A DNA stretch of 54,595 nucleotides from assembly GCF_018853465.1 (NCBI RefSeq), contig NZ_JABBOU010000006.1, positions 1 to 54,595 of the forward strand, read 5' to 3'. The notes beneath the pieces are model-generated. The model was not told the DNA's origin. It ran no database searches and was given only the letters and a program-made list of their open reading frames with translations. Each line of letters starts with the position of its first letter. Position 1 is the stretch's first letter. Source of the stretch: Acidithiobacillus montserratensis. Its GTDB lineage: Bacteria > Pseudomonadota > Gammaproteobacteria > Acidithiobacillales > Acidithiobacillaceae. Below are positions 34,015 through 44,763 of the stretch, piece after piece. Made by a program: the position numbers and the translations under genes.

Positions 34015-35085
34015 TCAACCCGTTGGTTTTGCTTGACTCCATTCGTGAACCGTGTCAATCAGGGTGGTGACATTTTCGATAGGGGTTTGCGGAGTAATAC
34101 CATGCCCCAGATTGAAAATGTGCCCGGCTCCGGGTCCGTGACTTTCCAGAATCCGCAGGGCTTCCTGGCGCACTCCGGAGCTGCTGCCATAGAGCGCAAT
34201 AGGATCCATATTGCCTTGCAGGGCGACCTTCTGCCCCAGACGCTGGCGGGCTAAACCTAGTTCCGTACTCCAGTCGAGACCCAGCACATCAGCACCACTG
34301 TCGGCCATGGCTTCCAGCCAGTTACCGCCGCCCTTGGTGAAGAGGATGACGGGAACGGTCCGACCCTCGGCCTGCCGGTGGAGTCCGGCAATAATCCGGG
34401 TCATATAGGCCAGTGAAAATTCCCGGTAGGCAGGAGTGCTGAGGCTGCCGCCCCAGGTGTCAAAGAGCATCACCGCCTGGGCACCGGCAGCAATCTGGGC
34501 ATTCAGATAGGCGGTGACTGCATCGGCAAGGTGAGCCAGCAAGCGATGCAGGGTCGCCGGGTCGCTGTATAGCAGTCCCTTGATATGGATGAAATCCCGA
34601 CTGCCACGCCCTTCTATCATGTAGCAGGCCAGTGTCCAGGGGCTGCCGGCAAAACCGATGAGGGGTACCCGTCCGTCAAGCTCACGACGGATCAGGCGCA
34701 GGGCATCCATGACAAAACGGAGTTCCGTTTCCGGGTCAGGCTGGCTGAGGCGGGCAATATCGGCCGCCGAGCGCAGAGGATTCGCAAAAACAGGGCCTTC
34801 GCCTTCCTGAAAACTTAAGCCCAGCCCCATCACATAAGGAATAGTGAGGATATCCGAGAAGAGAATGGCCGCATCCAGGGGAAAACGGTCGATGGGTTGC
34901 AGGGTGACTTCGCTGGCCAGTTCCGGCGTGGTGCAGAGGGTCAGAAAGTCACCGGCCCGGGCGCGGGCGGCGCGATATTCGGGCAGATAACGCCCGGCCT
35001 GACGCATGAGCCAGACCGGTACCTGATCCACTTCCTGCTGCAGGCAGGCGCGCAGGAAACGGTCATTGTGAAGGACTTTAGTCAC
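34015..35085 (-). CDS. hemE: Uroporphyrinogen decarboxylase
   Basis: It decarboxylates the four acetate side chains of uroporphyrinogen III to coproporphyrinogen III in haem synthesis. The 356-residue protein has the signature [19 protein letters not shown] near residues 20-40, including the substrate-binding Arg residues, [31 protein letters not shown] and [12 protein letters not shown] near the C-terminus. Length is normal. It begins 3 bases after gltD and is the last gene of gltB-gltD-hemE. hemF, a later enzyme of the same pathway, lies in a different operon of this window. Confidence 0.97.
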   Translation of the reverse strand: MTKVLHNDRFLRACLQQEVDQVPVWLMRQAGRYLPEYRAARARAGDFLTLCTTPELASEVTLQPIDRFPLDAAILFSDILTIPYVMGLGLSFQEGEGPVFANPLRSAADIARLSQPDPETELRFVMDALRLIRRELDGRVPLIGFAGSPWTLACYMIEGRGSRDFIHIKGLLYSDPATLHRLLAHLADAVTAYLNAQIAAGAQAVMLFDTWGGSLSTPAYREFSLAYMTRIIAGLHRQAEGRTVPVILFTKGGGNWLEAMADSGADVLGLDWSTELGLARQRLGQKVALQGNMDPIALYGSSSGVRQEALRILESHGPGAGHIFNLGHGITPQTPIENVTTLIDTVHEWSQAKPTG

Positions 35086-35088
35086 GCC

Positions 35089-36513
<1,425 letters not shown>

Positions 36514-39500
36514 TCAGCTGGCTTCTTCCAGCAGAACATCGAGCTTCGCCGCCTTGGGCACGACGAGCCAGACATCACGAATGAAATGGGACCAGTCTTT
36601 CAGCAGGCTGGCCGCGTAAGTGCTGCCGGTTTGCGTCACATGGGTTTCCACATGACGGCGCAGCAGGGCGGCATAACCGCGCATGGATTCGGTTTCGATA
36701 CGATGGCAGTTGACCAGTTCGCCATTGACCTGATCAGCAAACTGCCGGGCCTGATCGCGCACAAAAGCCAGACCGCCGGTCATGCCTGCACCGAAGTTGA
36801 CGCCCACGGAACCGAGAATGATGACCTGACCACCGGTCATATACTCGCAGGCATGATCTCCCGCACCTTCAATCACCGCGACGGCACCGGAGTTGCGCAC
36901 TGCAAAACGTTCTCCGGCCCGTCCGGCAGCAAACAAGCGGCCTCCCGTCGCACCATAGAGGCAGGTGTTGCCCATGATGGCGGAATCCTGACTGGCATAA
37001 TGGGTGCCAGCGGGCGGGGCAATGACCAGAGTACCCCCATTCATGGCCTTGCCCACATAGTCATTGGCATCGCCGTGCAGTTGCAGGGTCATGCCCTGCA
37101 CGCAGAAGGCACCAAAAGATTGGCCAGCGGTTCCGGTCAATTCGACATGAATGGCATCGTCGCGCAGTCCGTTATTGCCATAGCGTTGGGCAATTTCCCC
37201 CGCCAGACGCGCACCGATGGAACGGTTGACGTTGCGAATGGGGTAATGCAGGCGCGTAGGTATCTGCTCTTCGAGAGCCGGCCGGGCATCCGTGACCATC
37301 TGTTCGGCCAGTTCGCCTTTGTCAAAGGGCGGGTTGCGGTCCTGGGTGTGATAATTGACATCGGCATTTTCCAGCTGGGCATTGGCGAGCAGGGGCAGCA
37401 GGTTGAGGCGCTCCTGCTTTTCTGTCTGGGCTCCACCGACTTCCAGGAGCTGGCTGGCGCCAATGAGTTCATCAAAACGCCGGATACCCAGCTCGGCCAT
37501 GATCTGCCGCGCTTCTTCAGCCACAAAGCGGAAGTAGTTGATGGCCATTTCCGGAAGACCGGTAAAATGCTTGCGCAGAGTTTCATCCTGGGTGGCAATA
37601 CCGGTGGCACAATTGTTGAGATGGCAGATACGCAGATATTTGCAACCCAGGGCAATCATCGGCGCGGTACCAAAGCCAAAGCTCTCGGCCCCCAGCAGAG
37701 CGCCCTTGATGACGTCCAGGCCGGTTTTGAAGCCGCCGTCGGCCTGCAGACGTACTCGGTGGCGTAACTGATTGCGGCGCAGGGTGACCTGGGTTTCGGC
37801 GAGTCCCAATTCCCAGGGCGATCCGGCATATTTGACCGAGGTCAGAGGGCTGGCGCCGGTACCACCATCATAACCGGCAATGGTGATGCGGTCGGCATAG
37901 GCCTTGGCAACGCCGGCAGCAATGGTTCCGACACCGGCTTCCGACACCAGCTTCACCGAGACATAGGCCCGGGGATTGATCTGCTTCAGGTCAAAAATAA
38001 GCTGGGCCAAATCTTCGATGGAGTAAATGTCGTGGTGGGGCGGGGGGCTGATCAGCGCCACGCCTTCCTTGGCATAGCGCAGGCGGGCAATGATGCCGCT
38101 GACTTTATGTCCGGGTAGCTGGCCACCTTCACCGGGTTTGGCGCCCTGGGCGACCTTGATCTGCAACTCTTCGGCATTGACCGCATACTCCGGCGTCACA
38201 CCAAAGCGGCCAGAAGCTATCTGCTTGATCTTGCTGACCTTGTTGTTGTGATAGCGGGCCGGATCCTCCCCTCCTTCACCGGAATTGGAGCGACCGCCGA
38301 TGCTGTTCATGGCAATGGCCAGGGCTTCGTGGGCTTCGGGTGAAAGCGCACCCAGAGACATGGCGGCCGTATCAAAGCGCGGGGTGATAGATTCGACGGG
38401 CTCCACTTCGCTGAGGGGAATAGGTTGCGCCGATTTTTTGAGCTGCAGCAGATCGCGCAAATTGGTCACCGGACGTTCGTTGACCAGTCCGGCAAATACC
38501 TGATAATCCGTATAACGCCCGGATTTTACCGCTGTTTGCAGGCTCTGGACGACATCGGGGTGATAGGCGTGATATTCGCCGCCATTCACATATTTGAGCA
38601 AACCACCGACGGGCAGGGTTTTTCTGGGAATGAAGGCGTCGCGCACCTGCTGGCGGATATCGTCCTCCAGGAGCTCAAAGCTGGCGCCACCAATGCGGCT
38701 GACGGTCCCCTTGAAGCAGCGCTCCACCACCAGATCATCCAGTCCCAGAGCTTCAAAAAGCTGGGTACTGCGGTAAGAGGCAAGGGTGGATATACCCATT
38801 TTCGAGAGGATTTTATAGAGTCCCTTGTCGATGCCTTTGCGGTAATTTTCCAGCGCTTTGTTTTCGGTCAGAGGCTGGCTGAAGGCGTGGCGTTCCAGCA
38901 GACTGCGGACAATGGCATAGCTGAGGTACGGATAAACGGCGGTTGCCCCATAACCGATCAGGGTGGCAAATTGATGCGGGTCGCGGGCATGGGCGGTAGC
39001 CACCACAATGTTGGCCCGGGTCCGCAACCCGGCGTCAATGAGGGCATGATGCACCGCGCCCACGGCCATGAGCGCCGGAATGTAAAGACGATCCCGCTCC
39101 AGGGCATGGTCCGACAGCACCAGGATGACCGCGCCATGGCGCACGGCGGTAATGATTTCTTCGCAGAGAGCTTCAATGGCGCCGCCCAGATTGCTATCGG
39201 CGGCGGAATAGCAGAGATCGAAGCTCTGGCTGCGAAAGGCCGGTTCTGTGCGGCTGGTCAGGGCCGCAAAAGTGGCATCCGACAGGATTGGTGAGTGAAT
39301 TTCGATGCGGCGGGCATATTCGGGACGTTCTGCAAACAGATTGCTCTCGCTGCCAATCACCGTATTCAAAGACATCACCAAGGCTTCACGCAGAGGGTCA
39401 ATGGGGGGGTTGGTGACTTGGGCAAACTGCTGGCGGAAATAATCGGCAATATGGCGTCTTTGGGTGGACAGCACCGCCATGGGGGTATCATCACCCATGG

Positions 39501-40941
39501 AACCCACGGCCTCCTGGGCACCCTCTGCCAGTACCCGGATAACCTGGTCCTCTTCCTCAAAGCTGACTCCAAAGGCTTTTTCACTGGTCAACAAGTCGGC
39601 AACCGGCAGGGCAGGGGTCAGGTCCTGGTCATCACGGTGCAGGTGCTCGGCAAATTCATCCAGCCAGGCCCGGTAGGGGTGGCTGTTCATGATTTCGGTG
39701 TCAATACTCTCAGAGTCCAGGAAACGGCCGGTCGCCATGTCCACGGCCACCAGTTGACCGGGGCCGACCCGGCCCTGCACTTCAATGTCCTGATGCTGGT
39801 AGTCGAATACGCCCACTTCCGAGGCAATATTGATGATACGGTCTTTGGTGATGACGTAACGTGCCGGGCGCAGGCCATTCCGATCCAGGGCACAGGCAGC
39901 AATGCGTCCGGTATTCAGTACCAGTCCGGCGGGACCGTCCCAGGCTTCCATGCGCATGGAGTGATATTCATAAAAAGCGCGCAGGGCGGGTTCCATGTGC
40001 GGAACATTATGCCAGGCCGGGGGAACGAGCAGACGGATGGCCTTGAAAAAATCCATGCCACCCTGTACCAGCAGTTCCAGCATGTTGTCGAGGCTGAAGG
40101 AATCGCTACCACCGCCGACAGCGGGGAGGACTTCAGCCATGGGCAGAAGATCGCTCTGCAATTGCGCTTCCCGGGCCTTGGCCCAGAGCCGGTTGCCCTG
40201 TACCGTGTTGAGTTCGCCATTATGGGCAAGCATCCGGAAAGGCTGGCACAGGCGCCATTCCGGCCAGGTGTTGGTGGAAAACCGCTGATGATAGGTGACC
40301 AGTGCCGAAGTAAAGCGGGTATCGCACAGGTCGGGATAAAACACCGGCAGATTTTCCGGCAGCACCAGACCCTTGTAGCCGATGACCTGGGATGAGCAGG
40401 TGATAGCGAAAAAGTCCTTGTCGGCGACAAACTGCTTTTCCACCCGGCGGCGCAGGCGATAGAGCAGGCGTTCATGGGTGTCCACGTCCTGCTCTGCGGG
40501 CAAGCCGATAAACACCTGCCAGACGGCGGGCAGACTGCCCAGAGCTTCTTCGCCGCAGGCGGAGGCGTCAGTAGGAACCTCCCGCCAGCCCAGACTGCTC
40601 AGGCCGAGATCCCGGGCTTCATGGTCGAGAGTCGCGCGGATGTTCGCGGCCAGCGTGGCATCCTGGGGTAGAAAAAACTGACCAAGTCCGAAATGCGCGG
40701 GCAGTTCAACGCCCATCTCCGCTGCTATGCTCTGGAAGAAAGTCCGGGGCATTTGTACCAGCAAGCCGCAGCCGTCCCCGCTTTTACCATCCGCCGCGAC
40801 CGCACCGCGATGGGTCAGTCGTGCCAGAGAGGCAATGGCTGTGGCGACAATGGCATGGCTGGCCTGATTATCCATCTGGGCAATCAGCCCGAAGCCGCAG
40901 GAATCTCTTTCAAAGTCGGAGGAGTATAAGCTTTGCGTCAT
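36514..40941 (-). CDS. gltB: Glutamate synthase (NADPH) large subunit
   Basis: It makes two glutamates from glutamine and 2-oxoglutarate, the main ammonium assimilation route with glutamine synthetase. A short propeptide (MTQSLYSSDFERDS) precedes the catalytic CGFGLI: after cleavage, Cys15 becomes the N-terminal glutaminase nucleophile. The central FMN-binding TIM barrel includes GEGGEDPARYHNNK, AKPGEGGQLPGHK and SPPPHHDIYSIEDL. The [3Fe-4S] cysteines are in CKYLRICHLNNCATG (about 1117-1131). The C-terminal third is the GXGXG beta-helix. 1475 residues is normal. First gene of gltBD-hemE, behind a good promoter. Unusually long open frames on the opposite strand are codon-bias shadows. Confidence 0.98.
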   Translation of the reverse strand: MTQSLYSSDFERDSCGFGLIAQMDNQASHAIVATAIASLARLTHRGAVAADGKSGDGCGLLVQMPRTFFQSIAAEMGVELPAHFGLGQFFLPQDATLAANIRATLDHEARDLGLSSLGWREVPTDASACGEEALGSLPAVWQVFIGLPAEQDVDTHERLLYRLRRRVEKQFVADKDFFAITCSSQVIGYKGLVLPENLPVFYPDLCDTRFTSALVTYHQRFSTNTWPEWRLCQPFRMLAHNGELNTVQGNRLWAKAREAQLQSDLLPMAEVLPAVGGGSDSFSLDNMLELLVQGGMDFFKAIRLLVPPAWHNVPHMEPALRAFYEYHSMRMEAWDGPAGLVLNTGRIAACALDRNGLRPARYVITKDRIINIASEVGVFDYQHQDIEVQGRVGPGQLVAVDMATGRFLDSESIDTEIMNSHPYRAWLDEFAEHLHRDDQDLTPALPVADLLTSEKAFGVSFEEEDQVIRVLAEGAQEAVGSMGDDTPMAVLSTQRRHIADYFRQQFAQVTNPPIDPLREALVMSLNTVIGSESNLFAERPEYARRIEIHSPILSDATFAALTSRTEPAFRSQSFDLCYSAADSNLGGAIEALCEEIITAVRHGAVILVLSDHALERDRLYIPALMAVGAVHHALIDAGLRTRANIVVATAHARDPHQFATLIGYGATAVYPYLSYAIVRSLLERHAFSQPLTENKALENYRKGIDKGLYKILSKMGISTLASYRSTQLFEALGLDDLVVERCFKGTVSRIGGASFELLEDDIRQQVRDAFIPRKTLPVGGLLKYVNGGEYHAYHPDVVQSLQTAVKSGRYTDYQVFAGLVNERPVTNLRDLLQLKKSAQPIPLSEVEPVESITPRFDTAAMSLGALSPEAHEALAIAMNSIGGRSNSGEGGEDPARYHNNKVSKIKQIASGRFGVTPEYAVNAEELQIKVAQGAKPGEGGQLPGHKVSGIIARLRYAKEGVALISPPPHHDIYSIEDLAQLIFDLKQINPRAYVSVKLVSEAGVGTIAAGVAKAYADRITIAGYDGGTGASPLTSVKYAGSPWELGLAETQVTLRRNQLRHRVRLQADGGFKTGLDVIKGALLGAESFGFGTAPMIALGCKYLRICHLNNCATGIATQDETLRKHFTGLPEMAINYFRFVAEEARQIMAELGIRRFDELIGASQLLEVGGAQTEKQERLNLLPLLANAQLENADVNYHTQDRNPPFDKGELAEQMVTDARPALEEQIPTRLHYPIRNVNRSIGARLAGEIAQRYGNNGLRDDAIHVELTGTAGQSFGAFCVQGMTLQLHGDANDYVGKAMNGGTLVIAPPAGTHYASQDSAIMGNTCLYGATGGRLFAAGRAGERFAVRNSGAVAVIEGAGDHACEYMTGGQVIILGSVGVNFGAGMTGGLAFVRDQARQFADQVNGELVNCHRIETESMRGYAALLRRHVETHVTQTGSTYAASLLKDWSHFIRDVWLVVPKAAKLDVLLEEAS

Positions 40942-40997
40942 GTGGTCACCTGGTCTGTTCCGTCACCCTGTCGCCGAACTGCAAAGCAGGGCTAGAC

Positions 40998-41026
40998 ATT
41001 ATAGCGGGCTTATGGACGAGGTCCAA
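40998..41026 (-). promoter_or_regulatory. Sigma-70 promoter of gltB-gltD-hemE
   Basis: Minus strand: TTGGAC (41026-41021), 17 bases, then a perfect TATAAT (41003-40998). The predicted start near 40991 gives a leader of about 50 bases. It separates gltBD-hemE from the long pil-aro-thyX-dgt run upstream, although readthrough remains possible. Confidence 0.6.
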
Positions 41027-41057
41027 GAGGGCGAGTTTTGAAATTTTGCGTCCGGCC

Positions 41058-42224
41058 TCAGGCTTCCCCGTGGGGATCAAACAGGCGGTCATATTCGGCG
41101 ATGGCAAAACGGTCGGTCATGCCGGCAATATAATCCGCGACAATGCGCGCCCGGCTTTTTTCCTGCGGATCGCTGTTTTGAATGCGCGCCTGATATTTCA
41201 GAGGCAGCAGGCGGGGGTCTTCGCACAGGGTATGGAATAGGCGGCGCACCAGGCGCTTGGCTTTTTCCGCCTGACGATGCACCCGGGGATGCCGGTACAT
41301 GCGCTGAAACAGATAGCTTTTCAATGCCTTGATTTGCGCCGCGATTTCCGGGCTGTGGGCGGCCAGTGGCCGGGGGCTGGCGCGAACGGCGGCAATGCTG
41401 GTGATTTTGCCGTTCGCGATGCGCCGACGGGTTTCCGCCACCAGATCATGAATCAGCAGATTGATCAGGCGGCGGCCAGTTTCATGACGCAAAATGGTCG
41501 CGCTGGCATCGGGATACCGGGACTGCACTTCGCCATAAATGTCCCCGTACAGAGGATTGCTGCAGAGTTCCTGCAAGTCGAGCAGTCCGGCGCGCAAACC
41601 ATCGTCAATATCATGATTATTATAGGCTATTTCATCAGCGAGGTTGGTGATTTGCGCTTCCAGACTGGGCTGGGTGCCGTTCAGGAAGCGTTCGCCCACA
41701 TCTCCCAGGTCGGCGGCTTTGCTTTTAGCGCAATGTTTGAGGATGCCTTCCCGGGTTTCAAAACTGAGATTCAGGCCGGGAAAATCGCCGTAACGGACTT
41801 CGAGACGATCCACAATGCGCAGGGACTGGATATTATGCTCGAAGCCGCCGAGATCATGCATGCATTCCTGCAGGGCATCCTGACCGGCATGACCGAAGGG
41901 AGTGTGGCCCAGATCATGGGCCAGGGCGATGGCTTCCACCAGGTCTTCATCCAGACCCAATTGCCGGGCGATGGCGCGACCCACCTGGGCAACCTCCAGG
42001 GTGTGGGTGAGGCGGGTGCGATACAAGTCGCCCTCATGATTGACGAATACCTGGGTTTTGTATTCCAGACGACGAAAGGCGCTGGAGTGAATCACCCGGT
42101 CACGGTCCCGCTGGAAAGGGCTGCGGCTTTCCGGCGGGTCTTCCGGATACTTGCGACCGGAACTGCTCCCGGCATGGGCTGCGTAAGGCGCCAGTCTGTC
42201 TGGGAAGGGGAAATTATCCGCCAA
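41058..42224 (-). CDS. dgt: Deoxyguanosinetriphosphate triphosphohydrolase-like protein
   Basis: An HD-domain dNTP triphosphohydrolase of 388 residues. RSPFQRDRDRVIHSSAFRRL leads to YKTQVFV and TRLTHTLEVAQVG (the first metal His), then AIALAHDLGHTPFGHAG (the HD pair) and ITNLADEIAYNNHDIDDG (the last metal Asp region). This is the short, dgt-like class rather than the longer E. coli Dgt. The start is TTG 42224: AGGAG lies 10 bases upstream and the product begins just before RLAPYA, as relatives do. The longer upstream frame lies wholly inside thyX. It overlaps thyX by 11 bases, so dTMP synthesis and dNTP control are coupled. Confidence 0.9.
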   Translation of the reverse strand: MADNFPFPDRLAPYAAHAGSSSGRKYPEDPPESRSPFQRDRDRVIHSSAFRRLEYKTQVFVNHEGDLYRTRLTHTLEVAQVGRAIARQLGLDEDLVEAIALAHDLGHTPFGHAGQDALQECMHDLGGFEHNIQSLRIVDRLEVRYGDFPGLNLSFETREGILKHCAKSKAADLGDVGERFLNGTQPSLEAQITNLADEIAYNNHDIDDGLRAGLLDLQELCSNPLYGDIYGEVQSRYPDASATILRHETGRRLINLLIHDLVAETRRRIANGKITSIAAVRASPRPLAAHSPEIAAQIKALKSYLFQRMYRHPRVHRQAEKAKRLVRRLFHTLCEDPRLLPLKYQARIQNSDPQEKSRARIVADYIAGMTDRFAIAEYDRLFDPHGEA

Positions 42225-43062
42225 GGCCGTTATGCTCCTGCTCCTGTATGGCCGATTCGCCCGCTGACTCGTCGATGACCCGCTGCATAGTCTCCGCCAG
42301 AAGTGGCAGGCGGGCGGCAAACAGGGCATAGGCCGCGTCCGCATATTCGCGAATTTCATACTGGGCGTCTTTTTTGCGGCGCAGCTTGAAAAAGTTCATG
42401 AGGCTGCGGAAGTTGATGGTCCAGTACACGTCGGAGTAGGCGGCCACCGGCATGACATTGCGCAGGAGTTCCCGGGCCCGGCCCCGGTAGGGATCACGCC
42501 CCCCTTCTTTGGGGGCCAGTTCGCCCGATTCCCGGGCCTGATCAATGCGCGCACAGGCGGCGCTGTACTGGGTTTCGTACCACTGGAACAGTTGGCTCAT
42601 GAGGGCTTCATATTCCGCCAGCGCCGCCTCGTCAAGCACGGCGTAACCATCCACAGTCCTGGCAGCAGCATCAGGAATGTAGGCGACAGAGATGGGTTTA
42701 CGGTAACGCATGGAAAACTCATTCCAGCTGGAAACCCGATGCTTGACCCACTGGCGCAACACAAAAATGGGAGCGATAAAGCGAAAGCGGAAATAGATGG
42801 TTTCAAAGGGGGTGCCATGCTGGTCGCGGAGCAATTGATAGAGCAGCTGACGATCGCGCTCGCTGAAGTCCTGCCCACTTTTGAGGCGCTGGTTGGTGGT
42901 GCTGATGCGGGCGGTATTGATGATGGTGGCTTCATCGCCCCAGCTCTCCTCCAGTTCGATGAAGCCGAAATTACCGATACGGCGGGTTCCTTCGGGGTTG
43001 ATGGCCATGCGTTGGGCCATTTCTGCCTGTAATTCTGCGGTGGCCTTGTTGATTTCATTCAT
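42214..43062 (-). CDS. thyX: Flavin-dependent thymidylate synthase
   Basis: It methylates dUMP to dTMP using FAD, NADPH and methylenetetrahydrofolate, independent of ThyA. The family signature R-H-R-x5-S-x-R-Y appears as KHRVSSWNEFSMRYRKP (about 108-124), with Lys in the first position, and FRFIAPIFVLRQW before it. RDPYRGRARELLRNVMPVAA and NFRSLMNFFKLR are further conserved blocks. 282 residues, slightly long but within range, with a 35-residue N-terminal segment. The ATG overlaps the aroB stop (ATGA). No thyA is seen in the window. Confidence 0.94.
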   Translation of the reverse strand: MNEINKATAELQAEMAQRMAINPEGTRRIGNFGFIELEESWGDEATIINTARISTTNQRLKSGQDFSERDRQLLYQLLRDQHGTPFETIYFRFRFIAPIFVLRQWVKHRVSSWNEFSMRYRKPISVAYIPDAAARTVDGYAVLDEAALAEYEALMSQLFQWYETQYSAACARIDQARESGELAPKEGGRDPYRGRARELLRNVMPVAAYSDVYWTINFRSLMNFFKLRRKKDAQYEIREYADAAYALFAARLPLLAETMQRVIDESAGESAIQEQEHNGLGG

Positions 43063-44150
43063 GCGCTGCGCTCCATAAAAGCCTGTAGGGTCTGGGTGAT
43101 GGCGGCGGGAGGCACATCGCCGGTAATCAGGGCGCTACCAATACTGTTGAGCAGAATAAAGCGGATTTGCCCGGCTTCGGCCTTTTTATCCACTTTCATG
43201 AAGTCCATGTAGGTGGAAATCTCCAGCCGGGGAGCAAGGGTAGGAAGACCTGCCGCCTTGATGAGTTTGTAGATCCGGTTTTGTTCACTTTCCCGGAGCA
43301 GGTCCAGACGCCGGGACAAATCGGCGGCCATGACCATGCCGATGGCGACAGCCTCGCCATGCAGATAATGACCATAGCCGCTGGCCGCTTCAATGGCATG
43401 ACCAAAGGTATGACCAAAATTGAGAATGGCGCGCAGCCCCCCTTCCAGTTCATCCCGGGCGACAACATCCGCCTTATCCTTGCAGGAGGTCTTGATGATT
43501 ATTTCCAGGGCTTCATTGTCCCGGGCGAGGACGGAATCCAGATGATCTTCCAGCCAGGAGAAAAAACTCAGGTCATTGATCAGGCCATACTTGATGACTT
43601 CGGCGAGTCCTGAGCGGAATTCCCGTTCCGGCAGGCTGTCGAGGGTGTCGGTATCAGCAATGACGCAGCGGGGTTGATAAAAGGCGCCGATCATGTTTTT
43701 GCCCAGGGGATGATTGACTCCGGTTTTGCCGCCGACGGAAGAATCCACCATGGCCAGCAGGGTAGTGGGAAACTGGATGCAGGCCACTCCCCGTTGATAA
43801 ACAGCGGCGGCAAAACCGGTGATATCACCGACCACACCACCGCCCAGGGCGCAGAGGGTGCAGTCGCGTCCGTATCCGGCTTTGAGCAGTTCACCAGTGA
43901 TGGTCTGAACATGGTCAAGAGTTTTGCTCTCTTCGCCAGCGGGCAGGGTGACGACCAGAGCATCCTTGTGCAGGTATTTCAGGGTGTTTTGCAGAGTCTT
44001 CAGGTAGAGCGGACCCACATTCGTATCGGTAATGATAGCCACTGGCCCCTTGCCCAAGACCGGGGCGATGAGGCTGGAGTCGCCGAGAATGCCGCTACCC
44101 ATGTGGATGGAATAACTGCGCTGACCAAGTTCTACACGAAGACTTTGCAT
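43059..44150 (-). CDS. aroB: 3-dehydroquinate synthase
   Basis: It cyclises DAHP to 3-dehydroquinate, the second step of the shikimate pathway. The 363-residue protein has the NAD-binding ALGGGVVGDITGFAAA (about 97-112), the metal and substrate blocks TTLLAMVDSSVGGKTGVNHP and GAFYQPRCVIADTDTL, and LNFGHTFGHAIEAASGYGHY with the zinc-binding His residues. The ribosome site is weak. It follows aroK after 91 bases and couples to thyX by ATGA; the aroK-aroB order downstream of pilQ is common in gammaproteobacteria. Confidence 0.97.
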   Translation of the reverse strand: MQSLRVELGQRSYSIHMGSGILGDSSLIAPVLGKGPVAIITDTNVGPLYLKTLQNTLKYLHKDALVVTLPAGEESKTLDHVQTITGELLKAGYGRDCTLCALGGGVVGDITGFAAAVYQRGVACIQFPTTLLAMVDSSVGGKTGVNHPLGKNMIGAFYQPRCVIADTDTLDSLPEREFRSGLAEVIKYGLINDLSFFSWLEDHLDSVLARDNEALEIIIKTSCKDKADVVARDELEGGLRAILNFGHTFGHAIEAASGYGHYLHGEAVAIGMVMAADLSRRLDLLRESEQNRIYKLIKAAGLPTLAPRLEISTYMDFMKVDKKAEAGQIRFILLNSIGSALITGDVPPAAITQTLQAFMERSA

Positions 44151-44241
44151 ATGTTCTAGGCTCTTGAGGTCGGATTTACCCTGCCATTGTTGATTTTCTG
44201 AGGCTGACAGGCAAGAGTGGCAATAAGGAGACAGCCCCTTT

Positions 44242-44763
44242 TTAAGCAGGATAGGCCTGTAAATGCCTTAGAATCCGCCGCAGTACCTGGTCGGAACGCA
44301 AGCCGTCACCACTCACCCGCCAGTGCGCTGTTTGCTGATAAATGTGGTTTCTTTGCCGGGCAAGCTGCTCCAGACGGGTTTCCAGGTCAGTATTTTGCAG
44401 CAGAGGACGGTTACGGTCGTGGCGGACTCTTTTCAATTGCTCTGCCACACTGATATCCAGATAAATGACCCGCCCCATCTGGCGCAGATGACTGCGATTG
44501 CGCGGATCGAGCACCGCTCCGCCACCGGTGGCCAGTACCATGGGATTTCCCTGTTCTACCAGATCGGCGATGACTTTGGCTTCGCGTTCGCGAAAGCCGG
44601 CCTCGCCTTCGATTTCAAAAATGGTGGGAATATCCACCCCGGTATGACTGACGATGAGCTGGTCACTATCCACATAGGGAATATGTAAACGGGCGGCCAG
44701 AAGCCGCCCGATGGTCGATTTGCCCGAGCCCATGGGCCCGATGAGGACCACCGTTCCCGTCAT
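44242..44763 (-). CDS. aroK: Shikimate kinase
   Basis: It phosphorylates shikimate at O3 with ATP. The 173-residue P-loop kinase has VLIGPMGSGKSTIGRLLA (Walker A, residues 5-22), the shikimate-binding DSDQLI and EGEAGFREREAKV, LATGGGAVLDP with the conserved GGG, and RVRHDRNRPLL with the lid Arg. Length is standard. Its ATG overlaps the pilQ stop (ATGA), linking it to the pilus operon as in many gammaproteobacteria. Confidence 0.96.
   Translation of the reverse strand: MTGTVVLIGPMGSGKSTIGRLLAARLHIPYVDSDQLIVSHTGVDIPTIFEIEGEAGFREREAKVIADLVEQGNPMVLATGGGAVLDPRNRSHLRQMGRVIYLDISVAEQLKRVRHDRNRPLLQNTDLETRLEQLARQRNHIYQQTAHWRVSGDGLRSDQVLRRILRHLQAYPA

Noticed and set aside
42225..42359. Longer dgt product starting at 42359
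   Set aside because: The added 45 residues are encoded entirely inside thyX and are not like the family N-terminus; TTG 42224 has AGGAG 10 bases upstream.
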